Shown: positions 11,013 to 21,787, numbered from the stretch's first letter. The stretch: 64,000 nucleotides of DNA from an uncultured Bacteroidota bacterium (GCA_913055845.1 CAJXKO010000007.1:1-64000), one strand, 5' to 3'. Notes: a model not told the origin generated them from the sequence alone. Program-made: numbers and translations.

Positions 11013-12578
11013 CTATGGTCGGGCGTCCGCGGGCGGCTGTTCGGTGTCCCACCAGAGGCGGCTTCCATAATGGTCCGCCTCCACGCTCCCGAACTGCTGC
11101 TCCGCAGCGCTCTCAACATTTTCTTGGTTTACGCTGAACTCGCCGTCGGGGTAGTCGATGCGCATGGCCCAGGTGGTAAGCCCGCCTGCGTTCCCCTGCC
11201 AGCCCCCTTCCGGCTCGCGGATGTGTCCCTCAAAGTCGAGGCGGCGCCACTCGCTCCAGCCCTGAATGCCCTGGAAGTACAGCGCGATCCACTTCTGCTC
11301 TCCCAGTACCTGCTCAAACTCTTCGGCCGAGGAGGCACTGCTCACCTCGTCCATGACGGCGTCCACGTAGCCATCAACCTGGCTCTGCGAGGCGTCCGCA
11401 TTCCAGTTATTGATTGAGGCCCGAAGGGCTGCACGGAAGTGCTGATTGGCCGTCCCCGGAACGTTCCATCCCTTCCGGGCCGCCTCAGCCAGAATAAACC
11501 GCACCTCGTCGTACAGCATCATCGGGGCCGCCACGTCTGGCTCCAGGAAGTAGTCGCCCGGCTTCGAGAAGAAGTCATTCACGTTTTGGGCTTTCAGGCC
11601 CGCCGCGGCGGATGGAGAGAGGTGTGTGGGGAATCCATTGTAGGTCTTGTCCGGATTCGCCCGGGCCTCATCCACAAATGTCGGCGTGCGCGGATCGACG
11701 ACCGAGTAGTTCTCTGTCAGAATGTTCACGAACCGATCGGCCACATCAAAGTCGTTGCGGCCGTCGACGAACCGGTTCTCAAAGATCGTACTCCGGTGCG
11801 CGGAACTCGACGCGAACTCGAAGTAGGCGTTGTCTGCATTGCCTTCAAAGGCGTTTCCGGCCGCACTCTCCACGGCGCTCCGGGCCGCGCTCGTGTTGGC
11901 GTCGGACATTCGCATGCCGACACGCATCTTCAGCGCGTTGGCGAACTTCTGCCACTTGGCCATATCGCCGCCGTACACGAGGTCCCCAGTCGGTCCGGGC
12001 TGCCCAGATTGGATGAGACCGAGTGCCGTATCGAGCGAGTCAATAAGGGCCGGATAGACCTCCTGTTGTGGCGTGTATGCCGGGGAGGGATTGTTGGGTC
12101 CCTGAAGGGCTTCTTCCAGCGGAATCGACCCGTAGATATCGGTTACAACCTGGAGGGCCCAGACCTGGTGAATCATCGCCACGGCGACCGTATTCTGGGC
12201 GCGCGGAACCGCTTGGTCCCGACCCCGAATCAGGCTCTTCACCTGCTCTAGATCGTTAAGCGGGTTGTAGAAGTCGTCAAACTGACCCACTCGGGGCTCA
12301 GCAGCAAAGACGGAGTTTTCCGCGTACTGGTTCTGGGTCGTGTACTGCGCGAGCAGATTGGATCCTCGCATGGTGGGGTCGGCCCCAAACCAAGCGAAGG
12401 CAATGTCGCGCTGCCCATTTGCCAGAAGGGCGTTCACGTCCGGTTCGGTGGACGCGTTGGGGTTCTCGTTCAGGTCTGTGAGGCTGTCGTTCCCCAGGTT
12501 AAAGGTGTCACAGCCGGTTAGCCCCAGCGAGAGCGCCAAAATTCCTATGAGAAGGAGAGGAGTATTGCGTCGCATCAT
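11013..12578 (-). CDS. SusD/RagB-like lipoprotein (SusD-like_2 type), pair 1
   Basis: Lipobox GLTGC; LTDLNENPNASTEPDVNALLANGQRDIAF, VVTDIYGSIPLEEALQG, MAKWQKFANALKMRVGMRMSD. Confidence 0.92.
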   Translation of the reverse strand: MMRRNTPLLLIGILALSLGLTGCDTFNLGNDSLTDLNENPNASTEPDVNALLANGQRDIAFAWFGADPTMRGSNLLAQYTTQNQYAENSVFAAEPRVGQFDDFYNPLNDLEQVKSLIRGRDQAVPRAQNTVAVAMIHQVWALQVVTDIYGSIPLEEALQGPNNPSPAYTPQQEVYPALIDSLDTALGLIQSGQPGPTGDLVYGGDMAKWQKFANALKMRVGMRMSDANTSAARSAVESAAGNAFEGNADNAYFEFASSSAHRSTIFENRFVDGRNDFDVADRFVNILTENYSVVDPRTPTFVDEARANPDKTYNGFPTHLSPSAAAGLKAQNVNDFFSKPGDYFLEPDVAAPMMLYDEVRFILAEAARKGWNVPGTANQHFRAALRASINNWNADASQSQVDGYVDAVMDEVSSASSAEEFEQVLGEQKWIALYFQGIQGWSEWRRLDFEGHIREPEGGWQGNAGGLTTWAMRIDYPDGEFSVNQENVESAAEQQFGSVEADHYGSRLWWDTEQPPADARP

Positions 12579-12636
12579 AGCAGGAACGTCGGGAAAGTAC
12601 AAAAGGGGTGAGCAAGGAGCACACATCCTCAGGCGA

Positions 12637-12666
12637 AGCCCCCGGCGGCGCTTGCCACCGGGGGCT
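12637..12666 (-). other. Intergenic stem-loop between susC1 and susD1
   Basis: AGCCCCCGGCGG/CCACCGGGGGCT, 11/12 pairs, 6-nt loop, 24 nt after the susC1 stop; no U-tract. Confidence 0.75.
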
Positions 12667-12689
12667 CCGCTCAGGACGAGGGTCGCTTC

Positions 12690-15600
12690 CTAGAACTGCA
12701 GGTTGACCTTGAAGCCGTAGGTGCGGCGCGGCGGAATCTGGCCCGCTTCAATCCCCTGCACGTTCCCGGCCGAGAGCGTCACGGACGGGTCGATGTTTGG
12801 GGCCTCTTTGTAGAGAGTCGCCAGGTTCCGTCCCGTAACTGAGACTGTCGCTCCTTGAAGGGGGAGGTCCGAAAGCCACCGCTGGGGGAGCCGATACGTG
12901 AGGGCAATCTCCCGCAGCTTCATGTGGGTCGCGTCGAACAAGAAGGTCTCGCCAGCCGCTGAGAACATTCCCTTCCAGTACGCCGAGGCGCTAATCGGCG
13001 TCCCCACGAAGTCCGCGTACGTGCCGCCCGTCACGTCGGGATCCTCAGCGTCAACTGTCGAGACATCTCCCGCCCCCGTTTCTGGAAGTACAACACCCTC
13101 AGGTACAAGACCCGTCTCTCGGACAGTGCCCGCAGTCGTCGCATCGATAAGTCCGCTGAACGTCCCAAAGGTATTCGACAGCGACCAGATCTGTCCGCCC
13201 ATCTGTCCGTCAACGAGCGCACTCACCGTGAAGCCTTTGTAGGAGAGAGTCGTGGAGACCCCCCCGGTCCAGTCTGCCTGGAAGCTCCCTAGCGTCTGTG
13301 GCGTCCCGACAGTGCGTGGGTTGCCGTTCTCACGGTACACAATGTCTCCGCTCCGATCTCGAAGAAGCTCTGTTCCAAGAAACTGACCGTAGGGCTCCCC
13401 TTCTCGGGCCACAATGTCGGGCCCAAAGGGCGCCGACCCGAGGACGAAGGTGTCGATGCCTTCGGCAAGCTCCACGACCTCGTTCTCGTTCGTGGACCAG
13501 TTCACCGTAATGTCCCACTGAAGCTCTTCCGTCAGGACCGGCGTTCCGGTGACCGACGCCTCCACGCCGGTATTCGAAATTTCCCCCGCGTTGATGGCCG
13601 CCGCGTTGAACCCGGACGTCGGCGAGATGTCCGACTGGAGGATCTGGTCCTCCGTCGACTCGTCGTAGAAGGTCGCGCTGAGATTCAAGCGCTCCTGGAA
13701 GAACCGGAGATCCACGCCAACTTCGTAGCCGGTTGTGATCTCACGGGTGAGGTTCGGATTCGGGGCCGCCCGTTCAACCTGCTGGAGCGGCTGGCCTTCA
13801 AACGGTGTGTTGACCGGGAAGACCGGGCTCAGCTGAAAGGGATCGGCGCTGTTCCCCACCTTGGCCCAACTGGCTCGCACCTTTCCGTACGTCAGGATGT
13901 CCTGCTCCTGAAAGGGTCCGAGATCCGTGAAGATGAAGCTTCCCTGGACCGAGGGATAGAGGAAGGAATTATCGTCGGACGGCAGCGTCGAGGCCCAGTC
14001 GTTGCGGAGCGTTCCGGTGAGGTAAACAAAGTCGTTATACCCCAGCGTCACGTCCCCGTACAGACTGTTGACCTGCTTCTGCCGGAAGTTCTGTGTGAGG
14101 TTGGGACGGCCAACGGAGTTTTCGATGTTGAACAGTCCCGGAGCCGCCAGGCCCTGCGTGGTCTCCCGCTGTTCGAACTGGAAGGTTTCCCACCGAATCC
14201 GGCCGGCAACGAAGGACTCCAGACTGACCTCTTCCGAAAGCTGCCGGTCGTAGTCAACCTTCAATTCCGTATTGATTTCCTGTGCCTCAATGGTACCTCT
14301 CCGGAACCGGTCCTGTGGCTGAGAGAGCTTAGGCACCCGGAAGTCGCGCTGTTCGGTCCGGTAATCGTTTGTGACCTTCCACGTCGCGTCGAAGTTGGGA
14401 AGGAAGTCGTACGAGACCTGCGCCTTCCCGTAAATGCGCTGCTGATCGTCGTTATTGACGTTTGCGAAGCGGTGCAGGTAGGGATTGTCGGTGAAGTTGT
14501 ACACCGGCGGATCCTGCCGCGCGCCCTGAACGCCCAGGTAGTTCCACCCCCGCGAACTTCCGCTTGGGCGCTGGAAGTCACGCATGAAACTATCGGGCCC
14601 GAGATCCCACTGCCGCTGGCCGAACGTATTGAACTGAGCGAACGGGTTGGTCCCCGGCGCGCACGTCGCGTTCTGGCAGAAGTAGCCCGTACTCACGCGC
14701 CCCTTTGTATCGATGAAGTTGTAGGTGGCCGTTGCGCTCGCTGTGATGTTCTCCCCAAGATCTGTCGACCCGTTAAACTGGAAACGGTAGTTGTCGCGGG
14801 AACTGTTGGGAAATACGCTCTCCCGGTTCTTCCAGTTGAGGGCGAGCCGGTAGCTGTACGTCGACGCTCCCTGCGACAGCGCGATGCTGTTGCTGAACTC
14901 CGTTCCGTCGCCGCTCAAGTAGTCTTCGATGTTGCCGGAGTGGGCCTGCCAGGGCGTCGCCTGTCCCAGAAGCCCATTCACGTCGTCGAAGCTGTACCAC
15001 TGCCGAACCTGACGGCCATCCAGCGGAGGTCCCCAAGATTCATCCGTCGCCATATCCGCGACGAGCTGGTCGCTTCCGCTATCAAGCCGAAAGGTATTAC
15101 CCTGCACGGTGGTAAACGGATTTGCCTCCGCACCGCCCCCGTACTCGTTCTGGTAGTCCATGAGTTCGTACGGCTGCGAAACGCGGACGCTCGAGGTGTA
15201 CGAGACGCCAAGGCCCTCCTCCCCCGATCCGTCTTTGGTAGTAATCTGAATCACCCCGTTCGCACCGCGCGACCCATACAATGCGGCGGCCGAGGGCCCC
15301 TTCAGTACCGACACAGACTGAATGTTCTCCGGGTTGATGTTTCGGGCGGCGTTACCGAAGTCGAATCCGCCGGAGCCCTCGTTCTGAAACTGAGACGCCT
15401 GGTTCGTGGAGTTATCGATCGGAATCCCGTCGATCACGATGAGGGGCTGGTTGCTTCCCGTTAGGGACGAGATCCCTCGGATCTTGATGTCGCTCGATCC
15501 GCCCATCGTACTAGACGTGCGAATGTCGACGCCGGAGACACGGCCTTCCAGCGAGCTGATGAAGTTGCCCTCATCCACTTCTGCAAGGTCCCCGCCGTCC

Positions 15601-16001
15601 ACCTGCTGGACGGATGTCGAAACCGATCGCTGGGTTCGCTCTTCGCCCAGCGCCGTCACGACTACGTCCTCCAGACCCACGGCCTGCGGCGCCAGCCGAA
15701 TATTGACGTTAATGGTTCCACCGGCTTGCACCGTGACCGGAATCGACTTCGTGGCGTACCCGACAAACGAGGCCTGGAGCGTTTGCTCCCCAGCCGGCAC
15801 GTCGGAAATCCGGAACTTCCCGTTGGGTCCTGTTGCGGCCCCAATATTTTGTCCCTGAACCGCCACGTTCACCCCGGGCAGGGTTTCAGAGGTCGTACTG
15901 TCCACAACAGTACCGGCAATAGTGCCGGTATCTTGCGCCAACACGGTGGCCGGCACCGCCAGTAATACACCTATTAGGGCAGCTAGTACCTTTCGAAACA
16001 T
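12690..16001 (-). CDS. SusC/RagA-family TonB-linked outer membrane protein, pair 1
   Basis: GTIAGTVVDSTTSETLPGVNVAVQG, IKIRGISSLTGSNQPLIVIDGIPIDN, SVSVLKGPSAAALYGSRGANGVIQITTK. Confidence 0.97.
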   Translation of the reverse strand: MFRKVLAALIGVLLAVPATVLAQDTGTIAGTVVDSTTSETLPGVNVAVQGQNIGAATGPNGKFRISDVPAGEQTLQASFVGYATKSIPVTVQAGGTINVNIRLAPQAVGLEDVVVTALGEERTQRSVSTSVQQVDGGDLAEVDEGNFISSLEGRVSGVDIRTSSTMGGSSDIKIRGISSLTGSNQPLIVIDGIPIDNSTNQASQFQNEGSGGFDFGNAARNINPENIQSVSVLKGPSAAALYGSRGANGVIQITTKDGSGEEGLGVSYTSSVRVSQPYELMDYQNEYGGGAEANPFTTVQGNTFRLDSGSDQLVADMATDESWGPPLDGRQVRQWYSFDDVNGLLGQATPWQAHSGNIEDYLSGDGTEFSNSIALSQGASTYSYRLALNWKNRESVFPNSSRDNYRFQFNGSTDLGENITASATATYNFIDTKGRVSTGYFCQNATCAPGTNPFAQFNTFGQRQWDLGPDSFMRDFQRPSGSSRGWNYLGVQGARQDPPVYNFTDNPYLHRFANVNNDDQQRIYGKAQVSYDFLPNFDATWKVTNDYRTEQRDFRVPKLSQPQDRFRRGTIEAQEINTELKVDYDRQLSEEVSLESFVAGRIRWETFQFEQRETTQGLAAPGLFNIENSVGRPNLTQNFRQKQVNSLYGDVTLGYNDFVYLTGTLRNDWASTLPSDDNSFLYPSVQGSFIFTDLGPFQEQDILTYGKVRASWAKVGNSADPFQLSPVFPVNTPFEGQPLQQVERAAPNPNLTREITTGYEVGVDLRFFQERLNLSATFYDESTEDQILQSDISPTSGFNAAAINAGEISNTGVEASVTGTPVLTEELQWDITVNWSTNENEVVELAEGIDTFVLGSAPFGPDIVAREGEPYGQFLGTELLRDRSGDIVYRENGNPRTVGTPQTLGSFQADWTGGVSTTLSYKGFTVSALVDGQMGGQIWSLSNTFGTFSGLIDATTAGTVRETGLVPEGVVLPETGAGDVSTVDAEDPDVTGGTYADFVGTPISASAYWKGMFSAAGETFLFDATHMKLREIALTYRLPQRWLSDLPLQGATVSVTGRNLATLYKEAPNIDPSVTLSAGNVQGIEAGQIPPRRTYGFKVNLQF

Positions 16002-16318
16002 AAGTCGACTTGAAATGAATGGGCAGCAGAGTGTGCGAAAGCAACCAGACCCGGCTACTGAGGATGCGCCAACAGCGCGGGCCGTGGCCGACAGTTATGG
16101 TCTGCCTGGATTGAGAATAGACGCCTCACGCAGATGCGCCTCTCTCCCTCCGAAGACCGCTTTTGCCTGGATGAGCCCGGCACTGATCGGTGCTCAGTGA
16201 ACCACAATGCCCGTACTCACCCACGACCCCGATAGCGAGGACAGGACGATTTCCTTCAAAGTTTAGTGAGGACGAACCTGTCCATCGGGACTTCGAAGTC
16301 TATCATCACGGTTCCTTA

Positions 16319-16350
16319 ATGTCAAGCCGGATGTAGAGAATGTCAAGCCG
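16319..16350. repeat. Direct repeat ATGTCAAGCCG x2, 21-bp period, upstream of susC1
   Basis: Identical 11-mers at 16319-16329 and 16340-16350. Confidence 0.7.
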
Positions 16351-16532
16351 AACCGAAAGGGTCTACCCCACTTCCGTCCCTGAATTCTGGGTCGGGAGCG
16401 CGGGCCAAGAGCCCTAAAAATACTCTCTGTCTGTATCGAGCCCTCCCGCTAGACATAGAATCGGTGTGGACACTACATCCGAAAACGACGGGGGATACCT
16501 CCCGGCCGAACCCTAAACGTCTCAAACAAAAA

Positions 16533-16556
16533 GGCCCCGGGGGGAGACCCGGGGCC
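16533..16556 (-). terminator. Intrinsic terminator downstream of susD2
   Basis: GGCCCCGGG/CCCGGGGCC, 6-nt loop; AAACAAAAA on the plus strand gives a U-rich tail on the minus-strand RNA. Confidence 0.9.
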
Positions 16557-16582
16557 TGTTTCCACCAAGACTTTGCCAACCA

Positions 16583-18079
16583 CTACGGCGTCGGGTAGTC
16601 TGCCTCGTTCGCTGGCGTCGTGCTTTGAATGCCGGGAATAGGATCCGGAACGTTCTCGTTTCCTGTCACCTCGCTTTGCGCAATCGGAAAGCGCTGTGGG
16701 AGACCGTCCATAGTAAGAACCTCTCCCTCCGAATCCTGAATCCCTGCGAAGTTTTCTGTCCGGCGCAGATCGGCGTACGCCTCAATGTTCGAGATCAAGG
16801 AGACGTACTTTTCTTCCAGAATCTCTTTGAGGAGCGCCTCCGCTTGCGTCATGTTGCCGTTCGGGTTGAGAATCCCCCCACTCTGGAAATCGGCTTCTTC
16901 GTAGTCCTCATACGTTCCGCCGAACTTCTGCTCGTTCGCACTCCGCGCGTTATTGAGCGCTTCTAGCGCGACGCCAAAGCCCTGTTGGGCGGAGTGAAGG
17001 GCAGCCTCAGCCGCTATGAGCTCGTTCTCGACGTAGGTCGCAATGGGAAAGTCCGTACTTCGGGAGTAGAAGAACCCGGGCTGATCGTTTGTACTCGCGT
17101 TTCCGGCCATGTCGTAGTCCGGCTCCTCCCCGAAGAAGTAAAAGCTAAATCGCTCCGTTTCGTCGGTTTTCGCATTCCCTCGGTAAAGGTCCGAATTCTC
17201 ATCAAGGAGGCGCGCCGCGTACGATCCAGTGGCGTCCAGGTCATCCCCCCTGTCGTTCCGGAATTGCCAAAAGGGATTTGCATTCACCGCGAGGGCTTGA
17301 CCATGTGGCGCCACAAGGTTGTTGGGTGTCCCCGAAATTCCTTCTTGAGTGGCCTGATAAACGTCTTCGAACGTATACTGCCCAACAGGCTCAGCGTCCA
17401 CATGCGCAACGTGGAGCATGTACCGTGCCTTTAGCGTGTTGGCTGCCTCAATCCAGAGATCGGCGTTTCCTTGATAAAACACATCATCTTCTCCAGGACT
17501 AATTCCCCCCTCGTTGAGATTCACCATCGCCGTATCGAGGTCCTGGATAACGCCGTTGTATACCTCGAGCTGCGGATCGAATTCCGGGTTCAAGTTCTCA
17601 TTCCCCTGAACGGCCTCCCGGTAGGGGATGCCTCCGTGCAGACTGGTCTTCGTCCCAAACGTCAACGCCTCCACGGTCTGGGCAATGCCGAGCAAAAGCG
17701 AGTTCCCCGATGCTTGTGCCTTCTCTGCCACGACGGTGAGGTCCCCAATGGCGTCGGCGTAGCCGGTAATCCACAGGTTGTTTACGTCGGTGGCCGAAAG
17801 GCCGTACTGCGGTCGATCTTGCCCTGCATACTGACGGTCCGCACCATTGAGTTGCTCTGTCCAGAAAGACGTCACGCGCGCATGGTTTCCATCCTGAAAC
17901 AGGATGGCCCCCACTTCCGCACTATTGAGCACTTTCGAAGCGGGCGCGTCGCCAGGGGCATTGGGATCCTCATCGAATCCATCTGTGACATCACAGGCCG
18001 TGATCCCGATTGCGAGGATCAGTACGAGGAAGAATTGCCCGGCTCTCTTGACGATAAGATTTGTCTCGAAGGAGTTCAT
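16583..18079 (-). CDS. SusD/RagB-like lipoprotein (SusD-like_2 type), pair 2
   Basis: Lipobox IGITAC; DEDPNAPGDAPASKVLNSAEVGAILF, LHGGIPYREAVQG, ADLWIEAANTLKARYMLHV. Confidence 0.92.
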   Translation of the reverse strand: MNSFETNLIVKRAGQFFLVLILAIGITACDVTDGFDEDPNAPGDAPASKVLNSAEVGAILFQDGNHARVTSFWTEQLNGADRQYAGQDRPQYGLSATDVNNLWITGYADAIGDLTVVAEKAQASGNSLLLGIAQTVEALTFGTKTSLHGGIPYREAVQGNENLNPEFDPQLEVYNGVIQDLDTAMVNLNEGGISPGEDDVFYQGNADLWIEAANTLKARYMLHVAHVDAEPVGQYTFEDVYQATQEGISGTPNNLVAPHGQALAVNANPFWQFRNDRGDDLDATGSYAARLLDENSDLYRGNAKTDETERFSFYFFGEEPDYDMAGNASTNDQPGFFYSRSTDFPIATYVENELIAAEAALHSAQQGFGVALEALNNARSANEQKFGGTYEDYEEADFQSGGILNPNGNMTQAEALLKEILEEKYVSLISNIEAYADLRRTENFAGIQDSEGEVLTMDGLPQRFPIAQSEVTGNENVPDPIPGIQSTTPANEADYPTP

Positions 18080-18136
18080 GACACTATTCGTTCGATGATC
18101 AAGAACGAGGGGGACCGATTTCCATCGCCGTGGGAG

Positions 18137-18166
18137 GAGCCCCTCACCGTCCCTTGTGAGGGGCTC
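18137..18166 (-). other. Intergenic stem-loop between susC2 and susD2
   Basis: Perfect 11-bp GAGCCCCTCAC/GTGAGGGGCTC, 8-nt loop, 16 nt after the susC2 stop. Confidence 0.8.
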
Positions 18167-18181
18167 TCCTACCCATTGTTT

Positions 18182-21100
18182 TTAGAAGGTCAGGCGTACA
18201 GAGAACTGGAAGCTCCTCGTCGTCGGGTTGTTGAAGTAATCCAACCCGGTCGCATTGCTCGGACCAAGCAGATTAATTTCCGGGTCCACCCCACTGTAGG
18301 GGCTGAAGATAAGCAGATTCCGCCCCGTCGCGCTGAGGTTGATGGACTGAACCCGCGTTCCTTGGAGGAGGGCTCCGTCAAAGCTGTACGACAGAGAAAC
18401 CTCACGGAGCTTCACGTAGTCCCCGTCTTCGATGTTTGGCTCTGCCGGTCCCGTAAACCCACTGCCCGGCCCCGACCAGTAGTAGTTCTGCCAGAGGGCG
18501 ACCTCTCCTCCCCCAAAGTCTCGCACTTCGCCTCGGAAGGTGTAGCTCCCATCTTCATTCTGCTGAATATCCCCGGCAGCCGGCGCAAGCTCCGCAATGG
18601 TCGCTCCACTGTAGGTCGGAAGATTCTGCGCACGCTCAGCCGATACGGTCGTCGTTTGCGCCTGCTCTTCGAGACGCCCGAAGAATTTGAGGGCCCCGGC
18701 GGTACCATTCCAGACCTCTCCGCCAATCTTGAAGTCGAAGAGGAAGCGAAGTGACAGATCTCCGTAGCGGAGCGTGTTGCCGATGTTAGCCCGCCAGTCT
18801 GGGTTCGGGTTTCCAATCTTGCCCTGTGTAGCGGCCGATGTCGGAAAGCCATTCTCGTCAAGCACGAGACCGTTGTTTCCCACTTGCTGGTTTGGTCCGA
18901 CTTCGGAGAAGTCTTCTCGGGCCCATCGGTTTCCGAAGAAGACGCCGTACTCCTCGCCTTCGATGAGGCTCGAGGTAGCACTCACGAAACCACCGAGGGC
19001 GACTTCGCTAACGCCCGAAAGGCTCTCTACGGTGCCTTCGTTGGTCCACCATCGCGCATCGGTGGTCCAGCTAAAGTCTCCAACCTCAGGCCACTGGATT
19101 TCCAGGTCCAGTTCCACACCCTGATTCTGGATTACGGCCGCGTTATCGCTACGGCTCGTAAATCCGGAACTGGGGGCCGTATCCACCGAGAAGATTGCCC
19201 CCTCGGTCTCCTCCCAGTAGTACGTTCCGGAAAGACTGAACGCATCGTCGAACAGACGCAGGTCGATCCCCCCCTCGTAGTTGACCGTTTCCTCCGCCTC
19301 GATGGACGTATTGCCAAGATTGTTGTCTCGCTCAAATCCGCCGTTGTACCCCTGTGGACTGAGTGTTTCCCCCGTAAATCCATCAAAGAAGGCATCGCTT
19401 TCGAAGATCGTAAACGCCTGATAGGGCTGCGGCTCACGTCCCACCTTTCCGGCACTTCCCCGGAGGGCCAGGTGGCTCAGCGCGTCTACGTCCGGCAGAA
19501 GCGTCTTGTGGAGGTGCCAGTTTACCTGTGCCGAGGGCGAGAAGTACGTATCGTCCGCATCTGGCCCGAAGGTAGAGGACTGGTCAACCCGTCCTCGCAG
19601 CGTGACGAACAGTTGGTCGTACATGTCGAGACTCAGCTCCGAGAACCCACCCAGGTTCCGCTGAACCGACTGATTCGTGAAGGCCGATACATTCTCCGAC
19701 ACGGCATTCGAGAGGCTCCGGAAATTGGTCGGATTCGAGAAGTTATTCAGGGACCCTCCGACGTTATCGAACTCCTCGTGCCGAAACTGTCCACCCAGCG
19801 TCAACTGCCCATTCACCCCGTCCGCCAATGCGCGCGAGATGGTCCCCTGCAGGTCGACATTGATGCGCGTCTCACTGATGGCCTGCTCCGTCGCCTGCCC
19901 TGTCGGGGTCGTGGCATTCCGAACGGGGAAGAATTCCTGTCGCCGGTCCTGGTACGTGTCCAGACCCACGCGACCGGTGAAGTTCAACCAGTCGAGCGGT
20001 TCATAATTTGCCTCCACGTTTCCCTGCGTACGATTCAGTACCGTTGTATTCGTGACCTTGTTGGCCGTCCACAGCGGGTTGTCGTAGACAGGGCCTTCCG
20101 ACCCGATTCCCGGCGACCGATACGCTCGGTGCAAGTCTTCAATCGCCGGACCATCGCGTCCTTCAGGGAAGACCGTAACGGTGTAGTCGTCGTTTCGGTA
20201 ATCCGGAGGCGTCCGGTACCCCGAAAGGAGAAGCCCGGACACGTTCGAGCCGTCCTGCACACGGTCCGACGCCGACCGTACAAAGTAGGCGTTTCCGGAC
20301 ACCGTTAGCTCATCGGTGACATTTCGGTCCGCGTTGAGTCGAAGGGTCGTCCGCTGGTAATTGCTATTCCCCGGCAGAATTCCATCGTTGCCCGTAAAGC
20401 TTCCACTCAGGTAGTAGCGCGTGTTCTCGCCACCGCCACTGATGGTCAACGTGTTCTGGGTTCGCAGCCCTGTATCGAACAGGTCTTCGGAATGGTCGAA
20501 CGTCTCGCGAGAATTTTTCCCACCGTGCGGGTTTCCGGGCCCTCCATCGGGAATAATGCCGTATTCGCGACCCGTCTGATCTCCGACCGCCACAAGGTCG
20601 CCGACAAATTCATCTTCTCCTCCTTCCCGGTTGGCAATGCGGTCCCCCCAGCTAAACCCTGCAGTAGGCGTAAACTCAAAGAATCCGAAGAACCCTCGAC
20701 CGTATTTCTCCTGAAGGTCCACGGAGCGCGACTGCACCTCCGCCGATAGCTTGCTCTCGAAGCTAACCTGTGTATCCGAATCGAATCCGCCCGATTTCGT
20801 CTCAATGACGATGACCCCATTCTGTGCCTGAGACCCCCAAAGGCCCGCCGCGGCGGCCCCCTTTAATACCTCGAGGGACTCAATGTCGGCGGGATTGAGG
20901 TCGTTGAGGCGAGATTGCTGTGTAACTCCGGCCACCCCTTCGCCGAACGTTTCGTTGCTGATTGGTACCCCGTCAACGACAATGAGGGGCTGATTGTCAC
21001 CCTGGATTGTATTTCGTCCCCGGATCACAATGTTTGCCCCTGCCCCCGGGTCCCCGCCTGTGTTTGAGATGTTCAATCCAGCAGCCTTTCCCGCAAGGCT

Positions 21101-21544
21101 CTGGATGACCTGCGAATCACCAGACTCTTCGATGGAGGCCCCTTCGATGGTGGACTGGCTCGCGCCGAGCTCATCCTGCTGGCGCTCCTGCCCGAGGGCG
21201 GTTACGACAACCTCCTCCAGCTCTGCCTGACTGGGCTGGAGCTCAACACGGACCTGGGTCGTCGATCCAGCATTCACGCTCACGGTCCGCGTTTGCTCCT
21301 GGTACCCCACGAAGGACACCCGAAGCTCGTACTCTCCAGACGCAATGCGCAGTGAAAACTGCCCCTCTGAGTCCGTCGCCGTACCAACATCTTCGGCCGG
21401 GATCTGGACCGTGGCCCCCGGTAAGGCTTCCCCGGTGCCCGCTTCTATTACCGTCCCCCGAATCGTTCCCTGTTGTGCCCAGGCAAGGTCCGGAAGCAGG
21501 AGGAGAGCGAATCCAATCGCAAGGCTTTGTATCAGTCGCTTCAT
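18182..21544 (-). CDS. SusC/RagA-family TonB-linked outer membrane protein, pair 2
   Basis: MKRLIQSLAIGFALLLLPDLAWAQQGTIRGTVIEAGTGEALPGATVQIP, IVIRGRNTIQGDNQPLIVVDGVPISN, ESLEVLKGAAAAGLWGSQAQNGVIVIETK. Confidence 0.97.
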   Translation of the reverse strand: MKRLIQSLAIGFALLLLPDLAWAQQGTIRGTVIEAGTGEALPGATVQIPAEDVGTATDSEGQFSLRIASGEYELRVSFVGYQEQTRTVSVNAGSTTQVRVELQPSQAELEEVVVTALGQERQQDELGASQSTIEGASIEESGDSQVIQSLAGKAAGLNISNTGGDPGAGANIVIRGRNTIQGDNQPLIVVDGVPISNETFGEGVAGVTQQSRLNDLNPADIESLEVLKGAAAAGLWGSQAQNGVIVIETKSGGFDSDTQVSFESKLSAEVQSRSVDLQEKYGRGFFGFFEFTPTAGFSWGDRIANREGGEDEFVGDLVAVGDQTGREYGIIPDGGPGNPHGGKNSRETFDHSEDLFDTGLRTQNTLTISGGGENTRYYLSGSFTGNDGILPGNSNYQRTTLRLNADRNVTDELTVSGNAYFVRSASDRVQDGSNVSGLLLSGYRTPPDYRNDDYTVTVFPEGRDGPAIEDLHRAYRSPGIGSEGPVYDNPLWTANKVTNTTVLNRTQGNVEANYEPLDWLNFTGRVGLDTYQDRRQEFFPVRNATTPTGQATEQAISETRINVDLQGTISRALADGVNGQLTLGGQFRHEEFDNVGGSLNNFSNPTNFRSLSNAVSENVSAFTNQSVQRNLGGFSELSLDMYDQLFVTLRGRVDQSSTFGPDADDTYFSPSAQVNWHLHKTLLPDVDALSHLALRGSAGKVGREPQPYQAFTIFESDAFFDGFTGETLSPQGYNGGFERDNNLGNTSIEAEETVNYEGGIDLRLFDDAFSLSGTYYWEETEGAIFSVDTAPSSGFTSRSDNAAVIQNQGVELDLEIQWPEVGDFSWTTDARWWTNEGTVESLSGVSEVALGGFVSATSSLIEGEEYGVFFGNRWAREDFSEVGPNQQVGNNGLVLDENGFPTSAATQGKIGNPNPDWRANIGNTLRYGDLSLRFLFDFKIGGEVWNGTAGALKFFGRLEEQAQTTTVSAERAQNLPTYSGATIAELAPAAGDIQQNEDGSYTFRGEVRDFGGGEVALWQNYYWSGPGSGFTGPAEPNIEDGDYVKLREVSLSYSFDGALLQGTRVQSINLSATGRNLLIFSPYSGVDPEINLLGPSNATGLDYFNNPTTRSFQFSVRLTF

Positions 21545-21787
21545 CGTTCTGGTGTGGTTATGGTCCAAGAACGAAAGGAATCCCCGCCATTTAGGACGGA
21601 TGTGCCCGTTTTCGTTCGGCGTGCGCATTCTGCATGCAGTGGAAAGGCGGTGGCGAGACGTTTCTCACCAGTCGTCTCGGCCGATGGAACAAGCCCACGA
21701 GATGGAGACGAAAGCACCGGGGCGGACGACGCCCGTCGCCTTCCGTTCGCTTGTTTTTCTAAAAATACCCGTCCGGATAAATAAAAA

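Noticed and set aside
14472-15464. 330-aa plus-strand ORF inside susC1
   Set aside because: Antisense shadow of susC1.
16002-16330. Bacteroidetes-type -33/-7 promoter (TTTG..TAnnTTTG) upstream of susC1
   Set aside because: Only an imperfect TAAACTTTG match on the minus strand; spacing does not fit the consensus well enough to call.
18884-20308. 474-aa plus-strand ORF opposite susC2
   Set aside because: Antisense shadow of a confidently identified SusC gene; no recognisable motifs, typical long open antisense frame in GC-rich DNA.
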